A DNA stretch of 64,000 nucleotides from an uncultured Pseudomonadota bacterium (GTDB lineage Bacteria > Pseudomonadota > Gammaproteobacteria > Steroidobacterales > Steroidobacteraceae), in assembly GCA_903868595.1 (NCBI GenBank), contig CAIPVV010000010.1:1-64000 (forward strand), given 5' to 3'. Shown here one piece after another: positions 1 to 11,084 of the stretch; positions within the stretch are counted from its first letter, which is position 1; every line of letters begins with the position of its first letter. Both the position numbers and the translations under genes were made by a program. The notes under the pieces are model-generated. The model was not told where the DNA came from. It saw nothing but the letters and a program-made list of their open reading frames with translations, and ran no database searches.

Positions 1-1497
1 CGGGCCACGGCGCGCGCCGCCGCCCGGCGGGCGTCCGCCGCCGCCGCCACGGCGCGGCGGCTCATCCTCGCGCGGCCTGCGCTTGGGGAATTTCACGTCC
101 TGCGCGACCAGGTCCGGCGTGATCGGTGCCACCGGGATCTTGTGGCCGATGTAGGCCTCGATCTCCGGCAGGCAGATCGCGTAGTCCTCGCAGCCGAAGC
201 TGATGGCGTCGCCCTCGGCGCCGGCACGTGCCGTGCGGCCGATGCGATGCACGTAGTCTGCGCAGTCCTGCGGCAGGTCGAAGTTGTAGACGTGGCTCAC
301 GTCGGGGATGTGCAGGCCACGCGAGGCGACGTCGGTGGCGATCAGCACCGCCAGCTCACCGCTGTGGAATTCCTTCAGGTAGCGCAGGCGCTTGTTCTGC
401 GGCACGTCGCCGGAGATGGCCTGGGCGTTGATGCCGTTGGCGCGCAGCACGTCCTCCAGGCGGTCGGCCATGCGGCGCGTGTTCACGAACACCATGGTGC
501 GATGCGCGTCTTCCTTGCGCAGCAGGCCGATCATCAGCGGCAGCTTCTCCTCCATCGCCGGGAAGTAGATCAGCTGTCGCACCTTGTCGGCGGTGATGCG
601 GTCCGGCTCGATGCGCACGAGTTCCGGACTGTTCATGTCCTCGTAGGCCAGCTCCAGAACGCGCTGCGAGAGGGTCGCGGAGAACAGCATCGACTGGCGC
701 TGGTCCGGCGGCGGCATCTTGCGCAGCAGGCGCCGGATGTCGTCGATGAAGCCCAGGTCGAACATGCGGTCGGCCTCGTCCAGCACCACGACCTGGATCT
801 GGTTGATTTCGAAGACGCCCTGGCGGTAGTAATCGATGATGCGGCCCGGGGTGCCGATGAGGATGTCGGCGCCGTCATCGAACTGGCGGCGCTGCTTCTC
901 GTAGTCGACGCCGCCGAACACACAGGCGAGCTTGAGCCCCGTGTGGCGGGCGAGGGTCTGGGCGTCGCTGTGGATCTGCACGGCCAGCTCGCGGGTGGGC
1001 GCGATCACGATGCCCCGCAGGGCATTGGGGGCGCGGTCGCCGCGCGGCATGCGCGTCAGCAGGGACTGGAACATGGCCACCAGGAACGCGGCGGTCTTGC
1101 CCGTGCCGGTCTGGGCCTGGCCGGCGACGTCGCGGCCCGCCAGGGCGAAGGGCAGGGTCTGGGCCTGGATCGCCGTGCAGTGGCTGAACCCCGCGTCGGT
1201 GATGCCCTGCATGACCTGGGGGGCAAGGTTGAAGCTGGCGTAGGTCGGCAGGCTGGGATCGATGACCACCGGTTTTTTCGGCGGCGGTGGCACCGGCTTG
1301 CTTCGCGGCGGCGAGGCTGGTTTCTCGGCGACCCGCGCCGATTCCCGGGGTTCCCGGGGCGGTCGCGGCGTACGCGGCGGCCGTAGCGGGCGCGCGGCGG
1401 CGGGGGTCGGAGGAGCCTGCGGGACCGGTTCGGCCTGCGGGGCGGGGCGGGCCTGTGACCTGCCACCAAAGAGTTTCTTAAACAGATTGCTGATCAT
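1..1497 (-). CDS. rhlB: DEAD-box ATP-dependent RNA helicase RhlB (C-terminus cut by window edge)
   Basis: This is an RNA-unwinding ATPase; in relatives RhlB works with RNase E in mRNA decay. The reading frame is open from the ATG at 1497 to the window edge, 499 codons, so the stop lies outside. The first ~70 residues are rich in Pro, Arg and Lys. The helicase core then shows the Q-motif region, Walker A (QTGTGKT, ~residue 130), PTRELAVQ, DEAD (~240), SAT and the HRIGRTARAG motif (~415). The visible C-terminal end is a Gly/Arg/Pro-rich tail, the kind of low-complexity RNA-binding tail common in this family. The visible part is already longer than E. coli RhlB (421 aa). It is divergent from trxA-rho, the classic rhlB neighbourhood, which supports RhlB over RhlE or SrmB. 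Confidence 0.93.
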   Translation of the reverse strand, partial: MISNLFKKLFGGRSQARPAPQAEPVPQAPPTPAAARPLRPPRTPRPPREPRESARVAEKPASPPRSKPVPPPPKKPVVIDPSLPTYASFNLAPQVMQGITDAGFSHCTAIQAQTLPFALAGRDVAGQAQTGTGKTAAFLVAMFQSLLTRMPRGDRAPNALRGIVIAPTRELAVQIHSDAQTLARHTGLKLACVFGGVDYEKQRRQFDDGADILIGTPGRIIDYYRQGVFEINQIQVVVLDEADRMFDLGFIDDIRRLLRKMPPPDQRQSMLFSATLSQRVLELAYEDMNSPELVRIEPDRITADKVRQLIYFPAMEEKLPLMIGLLRKEDAHRTMVFVNTRRMADRLEDVLRANGINAQAISGDVPQNKRLRYLKEFHSGELAVLIATDVASRGLHIPDVSHVYNFDLPQDCADYVHRIGRTARAGAEGDAISFGCEDYAICLPEIEAYIGHKIPVAPITPDLVAQDVKFPKRRPREDEPPRRGGGGGRPPGGGARRGP

Positions 1498-1761
1498 AAA
1501 AATTCGCGCCGGTTACGGACCGGTCTGGCCGGAAGCTTGCAAAACGGATCGGGAACGGCTAAAAAAGCCTTCAAGACTTGGCGGCCTTCCTGCCGCCCAT
1601 TAAACCAATCCCGAAACACGTAGTGTAACTGCTTGAACCTCGTTCGTGGCGCGGGATTTCGCCTCCCGTGACACCCGCAAGCACCCATCCCCCCCTGATT
1701 TCCCCTTGAGCTACGGCGTTTTCACCACCACTCACCTCTCTTGGCACATGGAGGCCTCATT

Positions 1762-2087
1762 GTGAGCAGCCCGCAGATCGTCCATACCTCGGACGCCACT
1801 TTCGAAACCGATGTCCTGAAGTCCCCCGAGCCTGTCCTGTTGGACTTTTGGGCTGAGTGGTGCGGCCCCTGCAAGATGATCGCCCCGATCCTCGATGAGA
1901 TCGCGGCTGAATACCAGGGGCGCTTGCGCATTGCCAAGCTGAACATCGACGAGAACCCGCAGACCCCCCCGCGCTTCGGCATCCGGGGCATCCCCACGCT
2001 GATCCTGTTCAAAAACGGGACCGTGGAGGCCCAGAAGGTGGGCGCGTTGTCCAAATCCCAGCTCACGACCTTCCTGGACAGCAACCT

Positions 2088-2091
<4 letters not shown>
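1762..2091 (+). CDS. trxA: Thioredoxin 1
   Basis: Small cytoplasmic dithiol oxidoreductase of 109 aa, the same length as E. coli TrxA. It has the active site WCGPCK (~residue 30-35) and the cis-proline loop RGIPTL. I chose the GTG at 1762 because GGAGG at 1750-1754 sits 7 bases upstream; the longer frame from a TTG at 1741 would place that ribosome site inside the coding region. Its stop codon overlaps the GTG start of rho, so the two are probably translated in a coupled way from one message. The divergent upstream gap (1498-1761) must hold the promoters of rhlB and trxA-rho, but I could not pick out convincing -35/-10 boxes. Confidence 0.96.
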
Positions 2092-3587
<1,496 letters not shown>

Positions 3588-3594
3588 CGAAATG

Positions 3595-3635
3595 GGCGCA
3601 TCACGGAAGCCACACTGTGATGCGCCTCTCCTTCT
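3595..3635 (+). terminator. Hairpin terminator after rho
   Basis: A perfect 10-bp inverted repeat, GGCGCATCAC at 3595-3604 and GTGATGCGCC at 3617-3626, lies eight bases after the rho stop and is followed by a pyrimidine stretch (TCTCCTTCT). A second hairpin, ACGTCGCC / GGCGACGT with a CTCT loop (3640-3659), follows directly but lacks a T-run. Together they probably end the trxA-rho transcript. Confidence 0.6.
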
Positions 3636-3727
3636 GGCCACGTCGCCCTCTGGCGACGTTGGCATCCCCCCGTCGCATCAACGATCATCCCTGCAACGGG
3701 CCTAGCGGCTAGCGAAGGATCAGGTTC

Positions 3728-4582
3728 ATGCGTATCCGTCCCCTTGTCCTCCTGTTGGCAGCCATCCTGTCCGGCCCGGCCCTGCAGGCGGCAGAACCGG
3801 CGGCTCCGGCTCCGGCCCGGGACCTGCTGCAGCCCCCGGTGATTGAGATCGCCAGCCCCATTACCGATCGCTTTGCGCTGCGCGGCAGCTACTCCTTTGG
3901 CTCAGTCTCCACGGAAGTGCGCTACGACCAGGCGCCGGGCGTCCTCGGCACGAATTTCTTCGCCGAGAAGCTGCTGGGGCTGGAGGACCGGAACCGCGTG
4001 GGGGAGGTGGAGATGATGATCCGAATGGGCGAGCGCAACCGCCTGCGCATCGATTACTTCAAGCTCACGCGCCACGGCGATGTGGTCCTGAGCCAGCCTG
4101 TGATCATCGGCAGCAACACCTACCTGCTCACCGACCGACTGACGACGGACATGGACCTGCGCATGCTGGGGCTCACCTACACCTACTCGTTCCTGCGGAC
4201 CGATCGTTTCGAGCTGGGCGGTGGGCTGGGCGTGGCGCTGGGGCAGGGACAGGGCGCGGCGCAGGTGCCTGCGCGGCGCCTGCGCGACACCTTCGACGGC
4301 GTGGCCCCGTTGCCGTCGCTGGCGCTGGATGGCACGTGGCGCATCCATCGCCAGTTCTCGCTGAACGCGCGCGCCCAGTACCTGGCCGTGCACACCAGTG
4401 GCATCGACGGCTCCTACGGCAACTACCACGTGGACCTGCAGTACCGCTGGTGGCGGAACCTTGCGGTGGGCGCGGGGTATTCGCGGACACATTTCCTCGT
4501 CAACAGCGCGGACCCCGGCAATACGGGTCGCGGCGACCTGCAGGTGAAGGGACCGGAGCTGTTCCTGCGCGCGAGCTTCTAG
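3728..4582 (+). CDS. Predicted outer-membrane beta-barrel protein
   Basis: I do not recognise a named family. The 284-aa product begins with a cleavable signal peptide (positively charged start, LLLAAILS core, cleavage probably after ALQA-A near residue 22). The remainder has alternating amphipathic stretches with many Tyr, Arg and Gly residues (for example RGSYSFGSVSTEVRYDQ, VGAGYSRTHF), as expected for barrel strands. The last residue is Phe, the usual C-terminal signature read by the BAM machinery. About 12-14 strands would fit the length. It stands alone between the rho terminator and a convergent hydrolase gene. Function unknown; a porin-like or structural role is possible. Confidence 0.8.
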   Translation: MRIRPLVLLLAAILSGPALQAAEPAAPAPARDLLQPPVIEIASPITDRFALRGSYSFGSVSTEVRYDQAPGVLGTNFFAEKLLGLEDRNRVGEVEMMIRMGERNRLRIDYFKLTRHGDVVLSQPVIIGSNTYLLTDRLTTDMDLRMLGLTYTYSFLRTDRFELGGGLGVALGQGQGAAQVPARRLRDTFDGVAPLPSLALDGTWRIHRQFSLNARAQYLAVHTSGIDGSYGNYHVDLQYRWWRNLAVGAGYSRTHFLVNSADPGNTGRGDLQVKGPELFLRASF

Positions 4583-4593
4583 CCCGCGCGCGC

Positions 4594-5457
4594 CTACAGG
4601 CGGGAGTCCAGGAAGCCGATGATGGCGCCGACCGTGGCCGGGTCGCGCAGCATCCCGCTGTGGCCCAGGCCCTGGGTCTGCAGGAGATTGCCGTCCGGCA
4701 GCGCCGCCAGCACCTCCCGGGCCTGCGAGAGGGGCACGACGTCGTCGTCCCGGTCGTGCACCAGCAGCACCGGGCAGTGGATGCGGGGCGCCATCTGCAG
4801 CGAGGAGAGGCCCTCGGCCGCCTGCCCGAAGCGCTGCCGGTAGCGCTCGCGCACCCGCCCGGCGACCTCCTCGGACACCCCCAGGATCAGCAGGAAGGAA
4901 TCCAGCAGGTAGCCGCCGTCCCGCGGCATGCTGATCAGCGCCGCTGTGCGCATGCCCTTGGGCGGCCCGTCGGCCAGCAGCGAGGCCAGCGCGACCGCGC
5001 CGAAGGAGTGGCCCACGACGGCCCCAAAGGGCCCGTGCGTGGCCACCACGCGATCCAGCGCCGCGCGAAAATCCGCCAGGCTCGCGCGGTGCCCGCTGGA
5101 GGCGCCGTGCGCCGGCGCGTCAAAGGCCACGGCGCGCCAGCCGTTGTCCAGGATGCGCTGGACGAAGGCCGAGTAGCGCGGCGCATGCGAACCCCAGCCA
5201 TGCACCAGCAGCAGTGACTTGGAGCCGAAGCCCCACTCCAGCACCCGGATGCGGCCGGCCGGCAGCACGGTCCAGTTCTGGCGTGCCTCGGCCAGCAGCG
5301 GCGCATCGACGGCGTCGAGCTTGCGGCGTCCGGGACGCAGGTAGAGGTTCAGCGCCAGCCGCGCGGCCAGCGCGGGGCTGATCGCCCCGATCACCCGGAA
5401 CAGGCGTCGCAGGCGCTGTTGCCGCGCGGGAGTGATGCCGGGCAGGTTACGGGGCAT
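4594..5457 (-). CDS. Alpha/beta-hydrolase family protein
   Basis: Serine hydrolase of 287 aa with the oxyanion-side motif LVHGWGSHAPRY, the nucleophile elbow GHSFGA, an acidic residue in LLVHDRDDDVVP and a C-terminal His in GLGHSGML, which together form a complete Ser-Asp-His triad. There is no clear signal peptide, so it is probably cytoplasmic or membrane-associated. The start at ATG 5457 lies 8 bases after the purD stop, so it probably sits at the end of the pur transcript, although nothing links its substrate to purines. It could be a lipase, esterase or haloalkane-dehalogenase-like enzyme; the sequence does not decide. Confidence 0.85.
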   Translation of the reverse strand: MPRNLPGITPARQQRLRRLFRVIGAISPALAARLALNLYLRPGRRKLDAVDAPLLAEARQNWTVLPAGRIRVLEWGFGSKSLLLVHGWGSHAPRYSAFVQRILDNGWRAVAFDAPAHGASSGHRASLADFRAALDRVVATHGPFGAVVGHSFGAVALASLLADGPPKGMRTAALISMPRDGGYLLDSFLLILGVSEEVAGRVRERYRQRFGQAAEGLSSLQMAPRIHCPVLLVHDRDDDVVPLSQAREVLAALPDGNLLQTQGLGHSGMLRDPATVGAIIGFLDSRL

Positions 5458-5465
5458 CGGGGGCG

Positions 5466-6755
5466 CTAGGTCGCGGCGGCTTCGCGTTCCATGGCGCGGT
5501 AGCCGATGTCGCGTCGCGCCTGGGCGCCGGTGAAATGGATCTGGTCCACCAGCGCGTAGGCCTGTGCCTGCGCCGCCCGGACCGTCTCGCCAAGGCCTAC
5601 GGCGCACAGCACGCGGCCGCCGTTGGTCAGGACCTGGCTGTTCCTGAGCTGGGTGCCGGCGTGGAAGACCTTGCCCGGCAGTTTCGCGGCCGCCTCCAGG
5701 CCCGTGATCACGTCGCCCTTGCGCACGTCCTCGGGATAGCCGCCGGCCGCGATCACCACGCCCAGGGCCGCACGCGGGTCCCAGTCGGCGGTGATGCCGT
5801 CCAGCGCGCCGTCCAGCGCCGCCAGACACAGCTGCGGCAGGTCGGAGCGCAGGCGCGAGAGGATGGGCTGGGTCTCCGGATCCCCGAAGCGCACGTTGTA
5901 CTCGATGACCTTCGGCGCTCCCTCGGCGTCGATCATCAGCCCGGCGTACAGAAAGCCGACGAAGGGCATGCCGTCGGCGGCCAGGCCGGCCACCGTGGGT
6001 TCGATGACCTCGCGCATCACGCGCGCATGGACTGCCGCGGTCACCACCGGTGCGGGCGAGTAGGCCCCCATGCCGCCGGTGTTGGGACCCAGATCGCCGT
6101 CGCCCAGGCGCTTGTGGTCCTGCGATGTCGCCATCGGCAACACGTTGCGGCCATCGCACATCACGATGAAGCTGGCTTCCTCGCCGAGGAGGAACTCCTC
6201 GATGACCACTTCCTCCCCGGCAGCGCCGAAGCGGCCGCTGAACATCTCCTCCGCTGCCGCGACCGCCTCGGCCGCGGTCGTGGCGATCACGACGCCCTTG
6301 CCGGCGGCAAGGCCGCTGGCCTTCACGACGATCGGCGCGGGCTGCGCCGCCAGCCATGCGCGGTCGTAGGTGTCGCGGGTGAAGCTGCGGTAGGCCGCCG
6401 TCGGGATGTGGTGACGGGCCAGGAATTGCTTGGTAAAGGCCTTGGAGCCTTCCAGCTGCGAGGCTGCCTTGCTGGGGCCGAAGCACTTGAGGCCGCGCGC
6501 GGCGAACACGTCGGTGATGCCCAGCACCAGCGGGACTTCCGGTCCTACGATGGTCAGGTCCACCTGCTCGCGCACCGCCAGGCTCGCCAGTCCCTCCAGG
6601 TCATCCGCGGCGACTGCGACGTTGCGTACCTTGGCCTCCGTCGCAGTGCCGGCGTTGCCGGGTGCGACCAGCACGTGGCGAACCTGCGGCGAGGCGGCGC
6701 ACTTCCAGGCCAGGGCATGCTCGCGGCCACCGCCGCCGATGATGAGTATCTTCAT
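5466..6755 (-). CDS. purD: Phosphoribosylamine--glycine ligase
   Basis: Catalyses the second step of de novo purine synthesis, joining glycine to phosphoribosylamine with ATP. The 429-aa length equals that of E. coli PurD. It starts [14 protein letters not shown], the N-terminal nucleotide-like fold, and contains the ATP-grasp region ([11 protein letters not shown], ~residue 145) and the family stretch [10 protein letters not shown]. The frame extends 18 codons further upstream, but those residues would overlap purH, and the ATG at 6755 fits the family start. The gene follows purH with a single-base gap, the common purH-purD operon order. Confidence 0.97.
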   Translation of the reverse strand: MKILIIGGGGREHALAWKCAASPQVRHVLVAPGNAGTATEAKVRNVAVAADDLEGLASLAVREQVDLTIVGPEVPLVLGITDVFAARGLKCFGPSKAASQLEGSKAFTKQFLARHHIPTAAYRSFTRDTYDRAWLAAQPAPIVVKASGLAAGKGVVIATTAAEAVAAAEEMFSGRFGAAGEEVVIEEFLLGEEASFIVMCDGRNVLPMATSQDHKRLGDGDLGPNTGGMGAYSPAPVVTAAVHARVMREVIEPTVAGLAADGMPFVGFLYAGLMIDAEGAPKVIEYNVRFGDPETQPILSRLRSDLPQLCLAALDGALDGITADWDPRAALGVVIAAGGYPEDVRKGDVITGLEAAAKLPGKVFHAGTQLRNSQVLTNGGRVLCAVGLGETVRAAQAQAYALVDQIHFTGAQARRDIGYRAMEREAAAT

Positions 6756-6756
6756 G

Positions 6757-8319
6757 TCAGTGGCGGAAATGGCGCATGCCGGTGAACAGCATCGCGAGCC
6801 CGTGTTCATTGGCCGCGGCGATCACTTCGTCGTCGCGCATCGAGCCGCCGGGCTGGATCACCGCCGTGACGCCGTGCGAGGCCGCCACGTCGACGCCGTC
6901 GCGGAACGGGAAGAACGCATCGGAGGCGACCACCGCACCCTTGGTGCTCAGGCCCGCGTCCGCGGCCTTGATCGCGGCGATACGGCTGGAATACACGCGG
7001 CTCATCTGGCCGGCGCCGACGCCGACGGTGGCCTGCTCGTGCGCGAAGACGATGGCGTTGGACTTCACGTACTTGCAGACGCGCCAGGCGAAGGTGAGGT
7101 CACGCAGCTCCGCGGCGCTGGGTTGGCGGGTCGTGACGCATCGCAGCTGCCCCGTATCCACCATCCCCAGGTCCGCATCCTGCACCAGCAAGCCGCCGCC
7201 GACACTGCGGTATTCCAGCGGCGGTGGGCCGGCGCGCCGCAGCTCGCCGGTGAGCAGGACGCGCACATTGGGTTTGCTGGCCAGGGCCTGCGCGGCGCCG
7301 GGCGCAAGCTCGGTCGCCACCAGCACCTCGACGAACTGCTGGGCGAGGATGCGCTGTACGGTGGCGGCGTCCGCCACGCCGTTGAAGGCGATGATGCCGC
7401 CGAAGGCGGAGGTCGGGTCTGTGCGATAGGCCGCGTCGTAGGCCTCCCCGAGGGAGGCGCCAACCGCGACGCCGCAGGGGTTGGCGTGCTTGACGATCAC
7501 GCAGGCCGGCGCATCGAACTGCCGCACGCACTCCAGCGCGGTGTCCGCGTCGGCGATGTTGTTGAACGAGAGTGCCTTGCCCTGCAGGATGCGCGCAGTG
7601 GCGATGCTGGCACCGCGGGCTGCGGCATTGCGGTAGAAGGCGCCCCGCTGGTGCGGGTTCTCGCCGTAGCGCAGCGTGCTGACGCGCTCGTAGCGCAGCG
7701 TGAGCTGCGGCGGGAACGCATCGGCGCTCGCCGCGTGCGCCCTGCTCAGGTAGTCGGCGACCACGGCGTCGTAGCCGGCGGTGTGCGAGAAGGCCTTGGC
7801 GGCCAGTCGCGCACGCGTCGGGAAGCTCGTGCCGCCGGTGGAGGCGAGCTCTGCCAGCAGCGGCGCGTAGTCGCCGGGATCCACCAGCACCGCGACGCAG
7901 GCATGGTTCTTGGCCGCCGCGCGCAGCATCGCCGGTCCGCCGATATCGATGTTCTCCACGGCCTCCTCGTACGTCGCGTCGGGACGCGCGATCGTCTGCG
8001 CGAAGGGATAGAGGTTTACCACCAGCAGGTCGATCGGCGCGATGCCATGCTCGGCCATCACGGCCTCATCCACGCCGCGGCGTCCCAGCAGCCCGCCGTG
8101 GATCTTCGGGTGCAGCGTCTTGACGCGCCCGTCCATGATCTCCGGGAACCCGGTGTGTGCGGACACCTCGCGCACCGGTAGCCCCTTCTCGCTCAGCAGC
8201 TTGGCCGTGCCACCGGTGGACAGCAGCTCCACCCCTTGCGCGAGGAGGGCCTTTGCGAGGTCCTCGATACCGGACTTGTCAGAGACAGACAGCAGGGCGC
8301 GGCGCAGCGGTTGTTGCAT
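6757..8319 (-). CDS. purH: Bifunctional AICAR formyltransferase / IMP cyclohydrolase
   Basis: Carries out the last two steps of IMP synthesis. The 520-aa product has an N-terminal MGS-like cyclohydrolase domain ([12 protein letters not shown], then [11 protein letters not shown]) and a C-terminal formyltransferase domain with [22 protein letters not shown] and the closing region with FPFRDGVD and [12 protein letters not shown]. Length is close to E. coli PurH (529). It lies 20 bases downstream of fis and directly upstream of purD, so dusB-fis-purH-purD is probably one transcription unit or a series of overlapping ones. Confidence 0.98.
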   Translation of the reverse strand: MQQPLRRALLSVSDKSGIEDLAKALLAQGVELLSTGGTAKLLSEKGLPVREVSAHTGFPEIMDGRVKTLHPKIHGGLLGRRGVDEAVMAEHGIAPIDLLVVNLYPFAQTIARPDATYEEAVENIDIGGPAMLRAAAKNHACVAVLVDPGDYAPLLAELASTGGTSFPTRARLAAKAFSHTAGYDAVVADYLSRAHAASADAFPPQLTLRYERVSTLRYGENPHQRGAFYRNAAARGASIATARILQGKALSFNNIADADTALECVRQFDAPACVIVKHANPCGVAVGASLGEAYDAAYRTDPTSAFGGIIAFNGVADAATVQRILAQQFVEVLVATELAPGAAQALASKPNVRVLLTGELRRAGPPPLEYRSVGGGLLVQDADLGMVDTGQLRCVTTRQPSAAELRDLTFAWRVCKYVKSNAIVFAHEQATVGVGAGQMSRVYSSRIAAIKAADAGLSTKGAVVASDAFFPFRDGVDVAASHGVTAVIQPGGSMRDDEVIAAANEHGLAMLFTGMRHFRH

Positions 8320-8339
8320 CAGTATTCCGTAGGAGGGTC

Positions 8340-8669
8340 TTAGGCGGAGAGCCCGAACTGGCGCAGCTTCTTGCGCAGCGTGCCGCGGTTGATCCCCAGG
8401 ATCACGGCGGCCTGGCTCTGGTTGCCGCTGGCGTAGTCCAGCACCGCCCGAAACAAGGGTTCCTCGACTTCGCGCAGTACCAGGTCGTAGAGCTGGGCCG
8501 GGCGATGGCCATTCAGGCTTGCGAAGTAGTCCGTCAGTGCGCGTTCGGCGTGGCCGCGTAGCGGCAGATCGTGTTCCCGCGAGTGACCATTGGTGCCAGT
8601 GCCAGTGCCGTGCTTTGCCTTACGTGCCGTGGCCGCGGACCGCTGGCCGTTCTGCTTCTTCGCCGCCAT
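8340..8669 (-). CDS. fis: DNA-binding protein Fis
   Basis: Nucleoid-associated factor of 109 aa that bends DNA and affects rRNA promoters and recombination. The C-terminal helix-turn-helix [25 protein letters not shown] is almost the E. coli sequence, here preceded by a basic, Gly/Thr/Asn-rich N-terminus of ~35 residues. I chose the ATG at 8669 because GGGAG lies 7 bases upstream; this start overlaps the end of dusB by 50 bases, so earlier in-frame ATGs (8693, 8711) would overlap even more. dusB-fis order is conserved in gammaproteobacteria. Confidence 0.95.
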   Translation of the reverse strand: MAAKKQNGQRSAATARKAKHGTGTGTNGHSREHDLPLRGHAERALTDYFASLNGHRPAQLYDLVLREVEEPLFRAVLDYASGNQSQAAVILGINRGTLRKKLRQFGLSA

Positions 8670-9663
8670 GCTCAGACTCCCATCCAAATTCATGCTCGTT
8701 GGTCCACGCATCGAAACACTCGCGAGTAAGCGCGAACTGCGCCGACGAAGAGTCCGCCGCCATCAGTGATGACCGGAAGCCCTGCGTTCGTTGTTGTTGC
8801 TGGCAATACCAGCCGAGATGCTTGCGTGCTATCCGGACCCCGGACGCTTCGCCGTGGAATGCGTACAAGGCCTCAAGATGCTGAAGGATGATATCTCTGA
8901 TTTGGCTGCGCAAGAGCGCGGGCGGCAATGTGCCCGTTGCGAGGAATGCGTTGACATCGCGGAAAATCCATGGCGCACCATGCGCCGCGCGGCCGAGCAT
9001 CACGCCATCGGCCCGCGTGAAATCAAGCACCCGGCGTGCTTTTTCCGGCGAGTCAATATCGCCGTTGGCGAAAATCGGGATCGCTGCCGTGGCACAGATG
9101 TCGCGGATCGTTTCGTATTCCGCCTCGCCCTCGTAGAAGTCCTCGCGCGTGCGGCCGTGCACGGCCAGGGCCTGGATGCCCGATTGGGCGGCGAGTCGCG
9201 CTATGGCAACACCATTGATGTGCGCGCGGTCCACGCCGGTGCGTATCTTGAGCGTCACAGGCACCGTAACGGCGCGCACGACGGCCTCCAGCAGCCGCCC
9301 TACCAGCGGTTCATCGCCGAGTAGCGCGGAGCCGCAGAGCTTGCCGTAGACCTTCTTGGCCGGGCAGCCCATGTTGATGTCGATGATCTGGGCGCCCAGG
9401 TCCACATTGGCGCGTGCCGCGTCGGCCAGCTGCACCGGATCGTTGCCGGCCAGTTGCACGACGCGCGGTTCGGGCTCGCCCTCGTGGTTCATGCGCTGGC
9501 GCGACTTGGTGGTCTTCCAGAGCCGCTGGTCGGAGGTGAGCATCTCGGTGGCGGCAAGCCCCGCGCCCAGGCTGCGACACAGCACCCGGAAAGGGCGATC
9601 GGTGACGCCAGCCATCGGGGCCAGGACGGCCGGCGCGGTGATCTCCCAGGTGCCGATGCGCAT
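8620..9663 (-). CDS. dusB: tRNA-dihydrouridine synthase B
   Basis: FMN-dependent enzyme that reduces uridine to dihydrouridine in tRNA D-loops. The 347-aa product starts MRIGTWEITAPAVLAPMAGVTD, the TIM-barrel entrance, and has the catalytic-cysteine motif INMGCPAKKVYGKLCGSAL (~residue 100) and the flavin-phosphate region IFANGDIDSPEKA. The C-terminal ~15 residues are hydrophilic and overlap the fis start. It is followed by fis, as in E. coli, which supports DusB over DusA or DusC. Confidence 0.96.
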   Translation of the reverse strand: MRIGTWEITAPAVLAPMAGVTDRPFRVLCRSLGAGLAATEMLTSDQRLWKTTKSRQRMNHEGEPEPRVVQLAGNDPVQLADAARANVDLGAQIIDINMGCPAKKVYGKLCGSALLGDEPLVGRLLEAVVRAVTVPVTLKIRTGVDRAHINGVAIARLAAQSGIQALAVHGRTREDFYEGEAEYETIRDICATAAIPIFANGDIDSPEKARRVLDFTRADGVMLGRAAHGAPWIFRDVNAFLATGTLPPALLRSQIRDIILQHLEALYAFHGEASGVRIARKHLGWYCQQQQRTQGFRSSLMAADSSSAQFALTRECFDAWTNEHEFGWESEHGGEEAERPAVRGHGT

Positions 9664-9668
9664 GGGGG

Positions 9669-11084
9669 TTAGTGCGCTGCGGGATCGCTCGCGCAGCGCA
9701 GCCGCCCGCTCGCGCCGCGCAGGCAGGCATCGATCTCAAAGCTCAAGTCGGCCTGGCCGGGATCCGGCAGCAGGAGTTCCGCGTCGACGCGCTGGTCCGC
9801 GCCCAGCTGGGGTTGCTGCGGGTTGTGCAGGTATTCCAGCGGTGCGATCTCGCGCGTGGCGATCGGGTTGCCGAAGCGATCCTGCAGCACCACGCGCAGC
9901 AGCGGCGCCGGCTGGCTGAACGTGGCGCGGTTGCCGACGCTGGCGCGCACGGCGATGTGTGGTGTCTCGCCCGGCACCGAAATGGCGCCCAGCTGGCGCA
10001 CGTCGTAGGCCTGCAGGTCCCAGCGCGGCGCCAGCTCGACATGGAACTGGCGATAGAGCGTCGTCAGCGGCGTGGCCAGCCCGGGGACGGCGACCAGGGC
10101 CTCGCGGAAGTGGTGGACCAGCTGGCCGGCCAGCGCCAGGGCCAGCACGAGGCTGCCTGCGATCCAGCGCACCCGCTGGCGCGACTCCTGCGCCGCCGGC
10201 AGGCCTGGCTCGCCCAGTGCGTCAAGGCCGCCGGGCTCGCCGCCCTCGGTGTCCTGGGGTGGCATCGGCGGCGCGGCATTGTGCCGCTGCTGCAGCGGGT
10301 CCGGTTCCCCGGCATCGTCGAGTTCGAATTCCTTGCGCTGGGCGGCCGACAGGGGCGGGTGTTCCTCCTCGTCGGCCAGGTCAAACTCCGGCTCGCCGCT
10401 CTCCTCGCCGGGCGGCCACAGCGCATTGCGGTTGCCTTCCTCGCTCTCGCGCACGGCGTCGAAGCGCTGCACCAGGGCCTGCAGCTGGGCGTCGACTTCG
10501 GGCTCCGCGACCGTCTCCTCGGTCTGCAGGATGCCGTCGCCTTCCAGCACGATGGTCTCGAAGGTGCCGGTGCGCAGGGCCTCAACCTCCCCGGTCGCCT
10601 CGTTCGGATCGAAATCCTCGTCCTCGTCGGCCAGGTCGATGCCGCCGGCGGTGCCGCTGCCTGCCCGCGGCTCCAGGCCCTCCTGCGCGGTCTCATCGAG
10701 CTCCTCGCCGTGGAGCCCCGGCTGATCGGGCGACGCCGACCGGGTCGGTGCCGCCGGGTCGTGCGGCTCCCCGGGCGGGCGATGCTGGGCTGCGATGGCG
10801 CTGTTGGCGGCATCCAGCAGCGACTGCGGGCTGGTCTCTTCCGCGGGTTCCTCCAGGGGCGCGGGATGCCCGGGTGCCGCGGCCGCGGGGGAGGGCGGCG
10901 CCGTCACCGGCGTCGCGGGCTGCGGCGAGCTGCCGTCACCCTCCTCCGAGAGGGCGAGCAGCGCATTGAAGACGTTGGTGCAGCGGCCGCAGCGCACGTA
11001 GCCCTGGCCCAGGCGCAGGTCGGCCACGGTCAAGGCGAGGTTCAGCGCGCACTGCGGGCAGGTGGTGAACATGGCCTCAGGCAT
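9669..11084 (-). CDS. Zinc-ribbon and DUF3426 single-pass membrane protein
   Basis: The N-terminus has an MJ0042-type zinc ribbon (CPQC...CGRC, first ~40 residues). It is followed by a long acidic, Glu/Asp/Pro-rich linker of ~240 residues, a single transmembrane helix (SLVLALALAGQLVHHF) and a C-terminal DUF3426 domain predicted to face the periplasm. Proteins of this type commonly sit beside prmA in beta- and gammaproteobacteria, but their function is unknown to me. Start uncertain: ATG 11084 overlaps the prmA stop, and ATG 11072 would begin directly at MFTTCPQC but leaves almost no room for a ribosome site. The very long acidic linker is the odd feature. Confidence 0.85.
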   Translation of the reverse strand: MPEAMFTTCPQCALNLALTVADLRLGQGYVRCGRCTNVFNALLALSEEGDGSSPQPATPVTAPPSPAAAAPGHPAPLEEPAEETSPQSLLDAANSAIAAQHRPPGEPHDPAAPTRSASPDQPGLHGEELDETAQEGLEPRAGSGTAGGIDLADEDEDFDPNEATGEVEALRTGTFETIVLEGDGILQTEETVAEPEVDAQLQALVQRFDAVRESEEGNRNALWPPGEESGEPEFDLADEEEHPPLSAAQRKEFELDDAGEPDPLQQRHNAAPPMPPQDTEGGEPGGLDALGEPGLPAAQESRQRVRWIAGSLVLALALAGQLVHHFREALVAVPGLATPLTTLYRQFHVELAPRWDLQAYDVRQLGAISVPGETPHIAVRASVGNRATFSQPAPLLRVVLQDRFGNPIATREIAPLEYLHNPQQPQLGADQRVDAELLLPDPGQADLSFEIDACLRGASGRLRCASDPAAH

